Assembly: GCA_001829505.1 (NCBI GenBank)
Contig: MIBK01000027.1
Location: forward strand, 10,395-22,180
DNA: 11,786 nucleotides
Origin: Spirochaetes bacterium RBG_16_67_19
GTDB lineage: Bacteria > Spirochaetota > Spirochaetia > SZUA-6 > DRHE01
Direction: 5' to 3'
Every line of letters begins with the position of its first letter. The first letter of the stretch is position 1. The notes under the pieces were generated by a model. That model made no database searches and had not been told where the DNA came from. It was given only the letters and a program-made list of their open reading frames with translations. Positions 1-6,392 of this stretch are shown here, piece by piece. Both the position numbers and the translations under genes were made by a program.

Positions 1-743
1 TTGTCGGCGCCCAGCTCGCGATGGATCTCCTTGAGCTGCTCCTGCAGGAAATATTCCTTCTGCGCTTTCTCGATTTTCTTGCGCACCCGGGAGGTGATCT
101 TTTCCTCGTAGGCGGCGATTTCCGCCTCGGCCGAAAGCAGGCCGATGAGGCTTTCCAGCCGCTCGCGCACGTCCACCTGGGACAGCAGCTCGATCTTCTT
201 CTCCACCTTGAGGGGCACGTTGGCCGCGATCAGGTTCACCAGGCGGTCCGGGTTGGTCACCTTCTCGATCCCGGAGGCCACCTCGCGGGGGATCTTCTTC
301 TGCGCCTCGTTGTAGCGGGCGAACTCGGAAAGAACGGTGCGCATCAGGGCGGCCACCTGCGAGCTGGACTCGCGGCGCTCCTCGCGCCCCTCGCGGATGG
401 CGCGCACCTGCACGCGGTAGTACTCCGCGCTCTCCAGAAAACGCACGATGGAGGCCCGCTCCCCCCCCTCCACCAGCAGGCGCACGGTGCCGTCCGGGAG
501 CTTCAGCATCTGCAGCACGCGGGCCACGGTGCCCACCGGATGAATGTCCTCCGCGCCGGGCTCCTCCTCGCGGTCGGTTTTCTGGGTGGCCAGGAAAAGG
601 TGCTTGCCGCCCTTCATGGCTTCCTCCACCGCGCGCACCGAGCGGCGGCGGCCGACGAAGAAGGGCACGATCATGTGGGGGAACACCACCAGGTCGCGCA
701 GCGGAACCAGGCAAAGCTCCGTGCGCGGGGGGAACACCTTCAT
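1..743 (-). CDS. lon: Lon protease, N-terminal part (runs off window start)
   Basis: This is the 5' third (about 247 codons) of an ATP-dependent Lon protease, a cytoplasmic AAA+ serine protease that degrades misfolded and regulatory proteins. Translation gives the Lon substrate-binding N-domain ([23 protein letters not shown] near residues 10-32, read as [11 protein letters not shown] and so on). It then enters the helical linker, which ends in [18 protein letters not shown], the classic stretch before the AAA+ module. The AAA+ and Ser-Lys protease domains lie outside the window. The start is ATG at 741-743, overlapping the clpX stop in an ATGA arrangement. No good Shine-Dalgarno is visible before it, so translational coupling to clpX is likely. 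It is the last visible gene of tig-clpP-clpX-lon. The family call is very secure. Confidence 0.95.
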   Translation of the reverse strand, partial: MKVFPPRTELCLVPLRDLVVFPHMIVPFFVGRRRSVRAVEEAMKGGKHLFLATQKTDREEEPGAEDIHPVGTVARVLQMLKLPDGTVRLLVEGGERASIVRFLESAEYYRVQVRAIREGREERRESSSQVAALMRTVLSEFARYNEAQKKIPREVASGIEKVTNPDRLVNLIAANVPLKVEKKIELLSQVDVRERLESLIGLLSAEAEIAAYEEKITSRVRKKIEKAQKEYFLQEQLKEIHRELGAD

Positions 744-1990
744 GCGGTCTTTTTTTCGCTGAGCAGGGTGATCTCGGGATCGATGGCCTTATCGACGGTA
801 TCCGGGGTGACGGTGACGCGCTTGCGGCCCTTGATCGAGGGCAGGTCGAACATGATGCCGGTCATGATCTTCTCCACGATGGCCCGCAGGCCCCTGGCCC
901 CGGTCTTCTGCCCCAGGGCCTTGCGGGCGATGGCCTCGATGGAGGCCTCCTCGAACACCAGCTCCACGTTGTCCAGCTTCAGGGAGGCCTGGTACTGCTT
1001 GACGATGGCGTTCTTGGGCTCGGTGATGATGCTCTTCAGGGCCTCCAGGCCCAGTTCCTCCAGGGTGGTGACGATGGGCAGGCGGCCCACGAACTCGGGG
1101 ATCATGCCGAACTGGATCAGGTCGTCCGGGTGCAGGTGGCCGAACAGCTCCACCAGGTCCTTCTCCCGGGTCGGCTTCACGTCCGCCCCGAAGCCCATGG
1201 GGTGCTTGGAGACGCGCGTGTCCACGATGCGGTCCAGGCCGACGAAGGCCCCGCCGCAGATGAACAGGATGTTGGTGGTGTCGATCTTCAGGGTTTCCTG
1301 GTTCGGGTGCTTGCGCCCGCCCTGGGGGGGGACCGCGGCGGAGGTGCCTTCGATGATCTTGAGCAGCGCCTGCTGCACGCCCTCCCCGGACACGTCCCGG
1401 GTGATGGACACGTTCTCACCCTTTTTGGCGATCTTGTCGATCTCGTCGATGTAGACGATGCCCTTCTCGGCGGCGGCGATGTTGTTGCCGGCCGCCTGGA
1501 TCAGCTTCAGCAGGATGTTCTCCACGTCCTCGCCGACGTAGCCCGCCTCGGTCAGGGTGGTGGCATCCGCCATGGCGAAGGGCACCTTGAGCTTGCGGGC
1601 CAGGGTGCGGGCCAGCAGGGTCTTGCCGGTGCCGGTGGGCCCGATCAGCAGGATGTTGGATTTCTCGATTTCAATGTCCGGGTCGATCTTGTGACCCATG
1701 GCGATGCGCTTGTAGTGGTTGTACACCGCCACCGACAGCACCTTCTTGGCCTGCTCCTGGCCGATGACGTACTGGTCCAGGTAGTCCTTGATCTCCTTGG
1801 GCTTGGGGATGTCCTCCTTGAACTCCCCGGCCAGCAGCTCGTCTTCCTCGTCCAGGATCTTGCGGCACACCCCCACGCACTCGTCGCAGATGTAGACTCC
1901 CGGCCCGGCGATCAGGCGGCGGGCCATCTCGGCGCTCTTGCCGCAGAAGGAGCAGGTCTTCAGGCCTTCACTTTTTGCCGGCTTGCTCAT
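740..1990 (-). CDS. clpX: ATP-dependent Clp protease ATP-binding subunit ClpX
   Basis: ClpX is the hexameric AAA+ unfoldase that recognises substrates and feeds them to ClpP. The 416-residue product is family-sized. The N-terminal zinc-binding domain has Cys13, Cys16, Cys35 and Cys38 (CSFC and CDEC). The AAA+ module has Walker A GPTGTGKT (117-124), the pore-1 loop GYVGED (150-155), Walker B IVYIDE (178-183), the arginine-finger region GRLP (302-305) and sensor 2 GARGLR (364-369). The ClpP-docking loop, usually IGF or LGF, reads MGF (265-267). The ATG at 1988-1990 lies inside clpP, a 23-bp overlap, and the stop overlaps the lon start. The 3' end holds seven consecutive A residues on the coding strand, forming an in-frame A AAA AAG heptamer (see findings). 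Very secure. Confidence 0.97.
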   Translation of the reverse strand: MSKPAKSEGLKTCSFCGKSAEMARRLIAGPGVYICDECVGVCRKILDEEDELLAGEFKEDIPKPKEIKDYLDQYVIGQEQAKKVLSVAVYNHYKRIAMGHKIDPDIEIEKSNILLIGPTGTGKTLLARTLARKLKVPFAMADATTLTEAGYVGEDVENILLKLIQAAGNNIAAAEKGIVYIDEIDKIAKKGENVSITRDVSGEGVQQALLKIIEGTSAAVPPQGGRKHPNQETLKIDTTNILFICGGAFVGLDRIVDTRVSKHPMGFGADVKPTREKDLVELFGHLHPDDLIQFGMIPEFVGRLPIVTTLEELGLEALKSIITEPKNAIVKQYQASLKLDNVELVFEEASIEAIARKALGQKTGARGLRAIVEKIMTGIMFDLPSIKGRKRVTVTPDTVDKAIDPEITLLSEKKTA

Positions 1991-2597
1991 TCACTTTTCT
2001 TTCGAGAATCTTGTCCACCAGGTTGTAGGCCACGGCCTCCTCCGCGGACATATAGTAATCCCGTTCCAGGTCCTGCGCAATCAGCTCCTCGCTCTTGCCG
2101 GTATGCCTGGCGAAGTACTGGATGATGATCTTCTTCATGCGGATGATCTCGCGGGCCTGCAGTCCGATGTCCGACGCCTGCCCCGACACCCCGCCCCAGG
2201 GCTGGTGCACCAGGATGCGGGAGGAGGGCAGCACGAAGCGCTTGCCCGCGGTGCCGCAGGTCAAAAGCAAAGCCCCCATGGAGGAGGCCTGCCCCAGGCA
2301 GATGGTTTGTACGTCCGGCTTGATGTACTGGATCGTGTCGTAGATGGCCAGCCCGGCGGTAACCGTCCCGCCGGGGGAGTTGATGTACAGGTGGATGTCC
2401 TTTTCCGGGTCCTGGCTTTCCAGGAACAGGAGCTGGGCCACCACCAGGTCGGCGGTCACGTCCACGATCTCCCCGTCCACGAAGACGATGCGGTCCTTCA
2501 ACAGGCGGGAGAAGATGTCGTAGGAACGCTCGCCCCGGCCGGTCTGCTCGATGACCATGGGGACGAGGCTGCTGGACTTCGGTTGGCTCAATGGCAT
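1968..2597 (-). CDS. clpP: ATP-dependent Clp protease proteolytic subunit ClpP
   Basis: ClpP is the tetradecameric serine peptidase that degrades chains delivered by ClpX. The 209-residue protein has the full catalytic triad: Ser106 in GQASSMGA, His131 in ILVHQPWGG and Asp180 in ERDYYMS. The oxyanion/handle region [18 protein letters not shown] (71-88) and the hydrophobic pocket that receives ClpX loops are of normal type. The ATG at 2595-2597 is preceded by CAGGAG with 5-nt spacing, a good ribosome binding site. It lies 31 nt downstream of the tig stop and its 3' end overlaps clpX by 23 nt, so tig, clpP and clpX are probably co-transcribed. A short N-terminal propeptide may be removed by self-cleavage, as known for the family. 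Very secure. Confidence 0.97.
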   Translation of the reverse strand: MPLSQPKSSSLVPMVIEQTGRGERSYDIFSRLLKDRIVFVDGEIVDVTADLVVAQLLFLESQDPEKDIHLYINSPGGTVTAGLAIYDTIQYIKPDVQTICLGQASSMGALLLTCGTAGKRFVLPSSRILVHQPWGGVSGQASDIGLQAREIIRMKKIIIQYFARHTGKSEELIAQDLERDYYMSAEEAVAYNLVDKILERKVNEQAGKK

Positions 2598-2628
2598 AGA
2601 CGCTCCTGGCGGTGATTTTGTCTTGAAT

Positions 2629-3981
2629 TTAATAGTTTCCCCCCAGCAAGTCCAGGAGTTTCACCTTCTTGCCTTTCTTGCGCTCGGCGGAGGACAGCAG
2701 CTGGTCGTAGAGCTTCTCGTTCTTGATGTCGAAGGCCAGGTAATCGTACAGGTGGTTCTTGGTGTAGATCTCCTTGGCCTGCTCGAAGCTGATGCCGCGC
2801 GCCTCGGCGTCCGCCTTGACCCGGCCGTCCAGCTCCTCCTGGGTGGCTTCGACGTTCTCCCGCTTGACCATCTCGCTGACCACCAGCTGCAGGCGCAGCT
2901 TCTTCTCCGCGGCCGGCTTCCATTCCTCCTGCACGCTCTGCTTGCTGCGCCCCTCCTTTTCCAGCTCGCGCAGCACTACGCTCTCCTCGGCCCGCAGGCG
3001 CCCCAGGAAGCGCTGAAACTCCTCCTCCAGCTCGCTTTCCAGCATGGACTTGGGTAGTGCGATGGTCGCCCCGGCGGCGACCTTGTCCAGGAGCTGGCTG
3101 ATGCTGTGCTCCCGCACCCTGCGGGAGGCGTGCTGGGCGAGCTTCTCCCGGATGTCCTTCTTCAAATCCTCCAGGCTCTTGTACTTGTCGCTGATATCCT
3201 GGGCCAGCTCGTCGTTGATCTCCGGAAGCTGCTTCTCCTTGACGCTGTTCAGTTTGACCTTCAGGGAAAGCTTGCGTCCGGCCAGCTCCTTGACCTCGAA
3301 GTCTGCGGGGTAATCCTTGGCGATGGACTTTTCCTCGCCGGCTTTCATCCCGGCGACCTCCTCGTCGAAGCGGTACAGGTTGTAGCCGCTGCCCACCTCG
3401 AACACGAAGGACTGCCGGCGGGTGGCGGTCCTCTCCTGGCCGCCGTCCTCCAGCTCCACGTAGTCCACGTTGACGATGTCGCCCTTGGCGGCCACAGGGT
3501 CCTTCTTGTCCACGACCACGGAGTTCTGCTCCTGCAGGCCCTTCAGCTCCCGCTCCAGGTCCTCCTCGCCGACCTCCACCTCCAGCTCCTCGTACTCCTG
3601 GCCCTTGTACTCGGGCAGCTCGATCTTGGGGAAGGTGTCGAAGGTCACCTTGTAGCTGAACTCCTTGCCCAGCTCCAGCTTGTCCGCGGCGTCCACGGTG
3701 GGCACGGAGGTGGCGATGGGCTTGTGCTCCCCGCCCTCCAGGGCCTGCTGCAGGCTTTTCTGCACGACCTTCTCCGCGGTCTCCCCCAGGATGACCTCCC
3801 CGTACTTCCGCAGCAGGATGGCGGGGGGTACCTTGCCCTTGCGGAAGCCGTCCATGCGCACGTTCCGGCAGTACTCCGACAGCAGCTCGTCGTACTCCTT
3901 GCGGATGGCCTCCTCGGCAACGGTGATGGTAAGGCGCACGCTGGAGTTTTCCAGCAGCTCGGTTTCCTTGTTCTTGATCAC
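2629..3981 (-). CDS. tig: Trigger factor, ribosome-associated chaperone/PPIase
   Basis: Trigger factor binds near the ribosomal exit tunnel and shelters nascent chains. With the GTG start at 3979-3981 it has 450 residues, usual for the family. The ribosome-docking signature GFRKGKVP is at 45-52. The central FKBP-like PPIase domain covers about residues 155-260 ([18 protein letters not shown], then GMKAGEEK). The C-terminal helical arms form the substrate cradle, and the chain ends in a basic tail near RKKGKKVK. I choose GTG because GGAGG lies 8 nt upstream (3990-3994). A longer TTG start at 3996 would fall inside that Shine-Dalgarno. From memory, the N-terminus and PPIase motifs look most like spirochaetal trigger factors. 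It leads the tig-clpP-clpX-lon operon. Confidence 0.95.
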   Translation of the reverse strand: MIKNKETELLENSSVRLTITVAEEAIRKEYDELLSEYCRNVRMDGFRKGKVPPAILLRKYGEVILGETAEKVVQKSLQQALEGGEHKPIATSVPTVDAADKLELGKEFSYKVTFDTFPKIELPEYKGQEYEELEVEVGEEDLERELKGLQEQNSVVVDKKDPVAAKGDIVNVDYVELEDGGQERTATRRQSFVFEVGSGYNLYRFDEEVAGMKAGEEKSIAKDYPADFEVKELAGRKLSLKVKLNSVKEKQLPEINDELAQDISDKYKSLEDLKKDIREKLAQHASRRVREHSISQLLDKVAAGATIALPKSMLESELEEEFQRFLGRLRAEESVVLRELEKEGRSKQSVQEEWKPAAEKKLRLQLVVSEMVKRENVEATQEELDGRVKADAEARGISFEQAKEIYTKNHLYDYLAFDIKNEKLYDQLLSSAERKKGKKVKLLDLLGGNY

Positions 3982-3989
3982 GTTGTAAA

Positions 3990-3994
3990 CCTCC
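3990..3994 (-). promoter_or_regulatory. tig Shine-Dalgarno (decides GTG start)
   Basis: On the minus strand GGAGG is followed by the 8 nt TTTACAAC and then GTG at 3981-3979. The spacing is ideal, and this rules against the in-frame TTG at 3994-3996, which overlaps the SD itself. The SD directly follows the U-tract of the upstream terminator, with no nucleotide between. Confidence 0.85.
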
Positions 3995-4030
3995 AAATAA
4001 AAGGCGATCCGGAGCAGCTCCAGATCGCCT
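3995..4030 (-). terminator. Intrinsic terminator between tRNA-Gly and tig
   Basis: On the minus strand an AGGCGATC arm (4030-4023) pairs with GATCGCCT (4009-4002). Inside it, a T-G wobble and GGAG/CTCC extend the stem to 13 bp closed by a CTG loop. The RNA then reads UUUUAUUU. This is a textbook Rho-independent terminator for the tRNA cluster, beginning 10 nt after tRNA-Gly. The U-tract runs directly into the tig Shine-Dalgarno, so the element could also act as an attenuator for tig-clpP-clpX-lon. Confidence 0.85.
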
Positions 4031-4039
4031 CGCCGATCG

Positions 4040-4111
4040 AGCGGGAAACGGGACTTGAACCCGCGACATCCACCTTGGCAAGGTGGAGCTCTACCACTGA
4101 GCTATTCCCGC
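4040..4111 (-). tRNA. tRNA-Gly(GCC)
   Basis: A complete cloverleaf can be drawn. The acceptor GCGGGAA pairs with TTCCCGC, the D arm is GCTC/GAGC, and the anticodon stem CCACC/GGTGG encloses loop TTGCCAA with anticodon GCC. The T arm is GCGGG/CCCGT with loop TTCAAGT (last pair G-T). The discriminator is T and no 3' CCA is encoded. It is the last tRNA of the cluster. Confidence 0.95.
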
Positions 4112-4126
4112 CTGTATGCCCTCACC

Positions 4127-4144
4127 GCTGCCCAATAGGGCAGC
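4127..4144 (-). other. Hairpin between tRNA-Leu and tRNA-Gly
   Basis: A perfect 7-bp inverted repeat (GCTGCCC and GGGCAGC) with a 4-nt loop lies in the spacer between tRNA-Leu and tRNA-Gly. On the minus strand it is followed by GGTGAGGG, with no U-tract. A processing or spacer hairpin is therefore more likely than a terminator. Confidence 0.5.
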
Positions 4145-4164
4145 AGCTTTCTCACCTGTTTCGC

Positions 4165-4250
4165 TGCGAGAGAAGGGACTCGAACCCTTATACCCTGAAT
4201 CGGGCACCAGATCCTAAGTCTGGCGTGTCTGCCAGTTCCACCACTCTCGC
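4165..4250 (-). tRNA. tRNA-Leu(TAG)
   Basis: This is a class II tRNA of 86 nt with a long variable arm. The acceptor GCGAGAG pairs with CTCTCGC. The anticodon stem CCAGA/TCTGG encloses loop CTTAGGA, giving anticodon TAG (reads CUA). The variable arm is TGCCCGATTCAGGGTA-like, with CCC/GGG pairing. The T arm AAGGG/CCCTT holds TTCGAGT. The discriminator is A, as expected for leucine tRNAs. No CCA is encoded. Confidence 0.95.
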
Positions 4251-4263
4251 ATACTATATTATG

Positions 4264-4294
4264 AAAAGAGGGAAAGCGTCAAGTTTCCCTCTTT
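4264..4294 (-). terminator. Terminator-like hairpin between tRNA-Lys and tRNA-Leu
   Basis: An 11-bp perfect inverted repeat (AAAGAGGGAAA at 4265-4275 and its complement at 4284-4294) has an 8-nt loop. On the minus strand the 3' arm ends in a run of four T (4267-4264) followed by CAT, so the U-tract is short. It may reduce transcription of the Leu-Gly half of the cluster relative to His-Arg-Lys, or serve as an RNase processing site. The hairpin is certain from sequence; its termination activity is inference. Confidence 0.55.
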
Positions 4295-4301
4295 GTCGGG
4301 A

Positions 4302-4374
4302 TGAGCCGTGGAGGTCTCGAACCTCCGACCCGCAGATTAAGAGTCTGCTGCTCTACCAACTGAGCTAACGGCCC
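4302..4374 (-). tRNA. tRNA-Lys(CTT)
   Basis: The cloverleaf has acceptor GGGCCGT with ACGGCTC (one G-T pair), D arm GCTC/GAGC and T arm GGAGG/CCTCC. The anticodon stem GCAGA/TCTGC encloses loop CTCTTAA, anticodon CTT (reads AAG). The discriminator is A and no CCA is encoded. Confidence 0.95.
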
Positions 4375-4392
4375 ATGTTTTCAAAAGCGAAT

Positions 4393-4467
<75 letters not shown>

Positions 4468-4475
4468 CACTTCCG

Positions 4476-4550
4476 GGTGAGTGATGGGACTTGAACCCAC
4501 GACATCCAGCTCCACAGGCTGGCGCTCTAACCACCTGAGCTACACTCACC
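4476..4550 (-). tRNA. tRNA-His(GTG)
   Basis: The acceptor GTGAGTG pairs with CACTCAC. The anticodon stem CCAGC/GCTGG encloses CTGTGGA, anticodon GTG. The base at 4550 supplies the encoded extra G at -1, opposite discriminator C73 (4476), the identity pair of bacterial histidine tRNA. It is the first tRNA of the cluster, only 8 nt before tRNA-Arg. Confidence 0.95.
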
Positions 4551-4625
4551 ACGTACGGTTCGTGTGTGCAGCCCACCCTGGAGGACCCCCTGCCCCGGCT
4601 GGAGCACGACGGCTGCGACGGCTAG

Positions 4626-4654
4626 ACAATGCACAATGCCGCCGGGTTTGTCAA
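4626..4654 (-). promoter_or_regulatory. Candidate promoter of the tRNA cluster
   Basis: On the minus strand a perfect -35 TTGACA (4654-4649) is followed, after 17 nt, by CATTGT (4631-4626) as a weak -10. Transcription would start near 4619, about 70 nt before tRNA-His, followed by a GC-rich discriminator as is common for stable-RNA promoters. The -10 is poor (3 of 6), so the exact position is uncertain. Confidence 0.5.
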
Positions 4655-4671
4655 TATTCGCGCAGAAGGCA

Positions 4672-4700
4672 TTGGCGGGTAGCAGCAATCTATATATATT
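4672..4700 (+). promoter_or_regulatory. Candidate promoter of the secreted-protein/bcp pair
   Basis: TTGGCG (4672-4677), a 17-nt spacer and TATATT (4695-4700) form a good sigma-70-type promoter inside an AT-rich patch. The predicted start is near 4706-4708, only a few bases before the ATG at 4710, which implies a leaderless or nearly leaderless mRNA. Confidence 0.55.
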
Positions 4701-4709
4701 AAATTGAAT

Positions 4710-5456
4710 ATGAAAACTCGAATCGCCGCGATGCTGGTACTGGGGGCCATCTGGTCCGCTCCGTTGTCCGCGGTTCCGCCGGAGTTGGTCCCCGCGATGT
4801 CCGCCCTGGACCGGGCCTACATACCGGCCCTGGGCCTGTCCGGGCAGAGCGGTGAGCTGGCCAGGGCCAAGACGGCCTTCCTCCGCTTCGAAAAATCCTG
4901 GGATGCCTTCCGGGAGCGGTTCGCGGCGCAGCCTGGTTTCGATGCCGAATGGAACAAGGACCTGGCCGGCGTGCACGAAGCCGTGGAGGAATCGCGCGCT
5001 GCGCTGATGGACAATTCGAACGGCCCCGCGGCCCACGAGGCGCTGGAGCGGGTGAGGATGATCCTGCTGGGATCCCGAGCCCGGCAGAAGATCCCCTATT
5101 TCCTCGATTCGCTCACCCTGTTCCACAACTTCATGGAAGACCTGCTCGAAGAAGCCCCGGCCCGGAAGCTCGCGGAGTGGGACGAGGCTGAGAAGCTGGG
5201 CTTCACGGCCGACCTGGAGGTTTGCCGCGCGCTGTGGAAGAAGGCGAAGGCCCGGGAAGGGCTGCTTCCCGAGGCGGGGCTCGCACCGAAAGCGGCCGCG
5301 GCGTTCGCGATCCAATGGGAGATCATCGACGGCGTGATGAGCGAAATCCGTGACGCACTGGCCGCCGGCGACGAAGCGGCCCTGCGCGCGGCGCTGAAGC
5401 AGTTGAAGCCCAATTTCATCAAGACCTTCTTCCTGTTCGGGGATTTCCCCGCGTAA
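4710..5456 (+). CDS. Secreted/periplasmic all-helical protein of unknown function
   Basis: The 248-residue product starts with a clear Sec signal peptide. It has a basic Lys2/Arg4, a hydrophobic core (residues 6-15) and a likely cleavage site after LSA around residue 21; there is no lipobox. The mature part is rich in Ala, Glu, Leu and Lys and should be a helical bundle. Notable conserved-looking stretches are AAHEALERVR and YFLDSLTLFHNFMEDLLEEA. Their His, Glu and Asp residues could bind a metal, which is inference only. I do not recognise a named family. The ATG at 4710 is chosen over TTG at 4704 because the signal peptide begins there. No Shine-Dalgarno is visible. bcp follows after 12 bp, so the two are probably one transcript, perhaps with an oxidative or envelope-stress role. 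Confidence 0.8.
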   Translation: MKTRIAAMLVLGAIWSAPLSAVPPELVPAMSALDRAYIPALGLSGQSGELARAKTAFLRFEKSWDAFRERFAAQPGFDAEWNKDLAGVHEAVEESRAALMDNSNGPAAHEALERVRMILLGSRARQKIPYFLDSLTLFHNFMEDLLEEAPARKLAEWDEAEKLGFTADLEVCRALWKKAKAREGLLPEAGLAPKAAAAFAIQWEIIDGVMSEIRDALAAGDEAALRAALKQLKPNFIKTFFLFGDFPA

Positions 5457-5468
5457 GGAGCACGAATC

Positions 5469-5921
5469 ATGGCAGAGCTCAGCAAGGGAGCGAAGGCGCC
5501 GTCCTTCAGCCTGCAGGACCAGGACGGCAAGACGGTCAAGCTGGGGGACTCCCAGGGCAGGAAGCTTCTCCTATACTTCTACCCCAAGGCCGACACCCCG
5601 GGCTGCACCACCCAGGCCTGCAGCATCCGCGACGCCATGCCGGATTTGAAGAGCCTGGGGATCGCCGCCGTGGGCATCAGCCCCGACGAGCCGAAAGCGC
5701 AGAAGAAGTTCGCCGACAAGTACCAGCTCTCCTTTCCCCTGCTCTCGGACCCGCAGCACGCCACGGCTGTGGCCTACGGAGCCTGGGGCGAGAACCAGGG
5801 CATCCTGCGCTCCTCCTTCCTCATTGACGAGGCGGGAAAGATCCTCCAGGCCTGGTACAAGGTGAGCCCGGCGGACACGGTGCCGTTGGCCAAGGAAGCG
5901 CTGCTTCAGGCTCGAGACTAA
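5469..5921 (+). CDS. bcp: Bcp/PrxQ-type thioredoxin-dependent peroxiredoxin
   Basis: This thiol peroxidase (AhpC/TSA superfamily, PrxQ/Bcp branch) reduces H2O2 and organic hydroperoxides in the cytoplasm, recycled by thioredoxin. The 150-residue length is typical. The active-site motif YPKADTPGCTTQACSIRD has peroxidatic Cys46 and, five residues on, resolving Cys51, the atypical 2-Cys arrangement of E. coli Bcp. The N-terminal GAKAPSFSL and the FLIDEAGKI segment near residue 117 match the fold. The ATG is preceded by AAGGAG at proper spacing, 12 bp after the upstream gene. Its TAA (5919-5921) overlaps, on the other strand, the TAG of the displaced E2 tail copy. bcp and the 2-oxo-acid dehydrogenase operon were therefore probably once directly convergent. 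Confidence 0.95.
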   Translation: MAELSKGAKAPSFSLQDQDGKTVKLGDSQGRKLLLYFYPKADTPGCTTQACSIRDAMPDLKSLGIAAVGISPDEPKAQKKFADKYQLSFPLLSDPQHATAVAYGAWGENQGILRSSFLIDEAGKILQAWYKVSPADTVPLAKEALLQARD

Positions 5922-5924
5922 TAC

Positions 5925-5975
5925 AGCAGCAGCTCCTGAGGGCGGGCGGCCAGGTCCATGAAGCGGCGCAGGAAG
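5925..5975 (-). repeat. Displaced 51-bp copy of the E2 gene 3' end
   Basis: This segment matches 6772-6822 at 50 of 51 positions; the only difference is at 5939, against 6786. On the minus strand it still encodes FLRRFMDLAARPQELLL, followed by Tyr and a TAG at 5918-5920. Upstream of the segment the similarity to E2 stops abruptly. It is a direct repeat bounding the low-GC insert and most simply the original E2 terminus, left beside bcp. Confidence 0.92.
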
Positions 5976-5987
5976 GAGCGCCAAGCG

Positions 5988-5998
5988 CCTTCACACCG
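5988..5998. repeat. 11-bp direct repeat, copy downstream of GYD gene
   Basis: CCTTCACACCG here recurs at 6331-6341 in the leader of the GYD gene, in both places next to a GCG-rich stretch (AGCG here, GGCGCT there). The two copies flank the GYD gene. This may be a short cassette boundary or chance. Confidence 0.4.
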
Positions 5999-6013
5999 GG
6001 CAACACGGTTGCA

Positions 6014-6307
6014 TCAAGTCAGGCTGGCGCAAAGCTTTCGGTATTCACCCTCGGTGAAAGCGCTCAAAGTTTGAGTGCGCACATTCCCCAGCGCGCCAAT
6101 CGTGAGCATCAGTCTCGTTACCACTTCGTCGTTCGGTGCTTCGGCAACCACGACAGCGTCGTATTGTCCCATCACCAGATACCATTCCTTCAGTTTTCCA
6201 CCCATTGCTTCTGCGGCTTTTCTTGCCGCATCCAGCCGTGACGGGCTTTCCTTGATAGTCTTCATGCCCTGCTCTGTGTAGTTCAACAAGATGATGTAAG
6301 TTCTCAT
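6014..6307 (-). CDS. GYD-domain protein
   Basis: This is a small (97-residue) soluble ferredoxin-fold-like protein of the GYD family, which has no settled biochemical function. Hallmarks are MRTYIILLNYTEQGMKTI at the start, SPSRLDAARKAAEAMGGKL, the family motif here as LVMGQYDAVVVAEAPND, and the C-terminal LGNVRTQTLSAFTEGEY. I take ATG at 6305-6307 because AAAGGGGA lies about 8 nt upstream and family members begin with M-x-T-Y-I. A start 30 nt upstream lacks both. Coding G+C is well below that of the neighbours, consistent with recent acquisition. It is on the same strand as the truncated GNAT gene upstream of it. Confidence 0.85.
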   Translation of the reverse strand: MRTYIILLNYTEQGMKTIKESPSRLDAARKAAEAMGGKLKEWYLVMGQYDAVVVAEAPNDEVVTRLMLTIGALGNVRTQTLSAFTEGEYRKLCASLT

Positions 6308-6330
6308 CCTAAGTTCCCCTTTCAGGCGCT

Positions 6331-6341
6331 CCTTCACACCG
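6331..6341. repeat. 11-bp direct repeat, copy upstream of GYD gene
   Basis: This is the second copy of CCTTCACACCG, matching 5988-5998. It lies in the GYD leader between the candidate operator and the Shine-Dalgarno. Confidence 0.4.
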
Positions 6342-6342
6342 T

Positions 6343-6359
6343 TGACTAAGTATAAGTCA
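6343..6359. promoter_or_regulatory. Inverted repeat over a possible GYD -10 element
   Basis: TGACT, 7 nt, AGTCA form a palindrome. Its centre contains, on the minus strand, TATACT, a fair -10 hexamer for the GYD gene. The -35 is weak. An operator for a repressor covering the promoter is possible but unproven. Confidence 0.3.
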
Positions 6360-6392
6360 TAAATGTTCCTACTGTGTCCTTTCCTGATCGGC

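Noticed and set aside
1130..2125. Long plus-strand open frame (331 codons) across clpX and clpP
   Set aside because: It is antisense to two unmistakable genes. Its His/Leu/Gly/Asp-rich translation is the usual reverse-strand shadow of GC-rich codon use.
3982..3996. TTG start for trigger factor, five codons upstream
   Set aside because: It overlaps the GGAGG Shine-Dalgarno that serves the GTG at 3981, and nothing precedes it except the terminator U-tract.
2588..4081. Minus-strand 497-codon frame overlapping tig and tRNA-Gly
   Set aside because: The composition is extremely Gly/Arg/Ala/Gln-rich. It is out of phase with trigger factor, which has all family motifs, and starts inside a tRNA.
4251..4282. 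Promoter TTGACG-18-TATAGT just before tRNA-Leu on the minus strand
   Set aside because: The -10 ends two bases before the mature tRNA 5' end, so transcription would start inside the tRNA. The -35 is in a hairpin loop.
3106..4368. Plus-strand open frame of 420 codons across tig and the tRNA cluster
   Set aside because: It runs antisense through tig and through three tRNA genes, so it cannot be a protein gene.
5976..6012. Integron attC-like site in the insert
   Set aside because: There is a small GCAAC/GTTGC palindrome, but no proper core-site pair (RYYYAAC with GTTRRRY) in the expected layout, and no integrase or cassette array.
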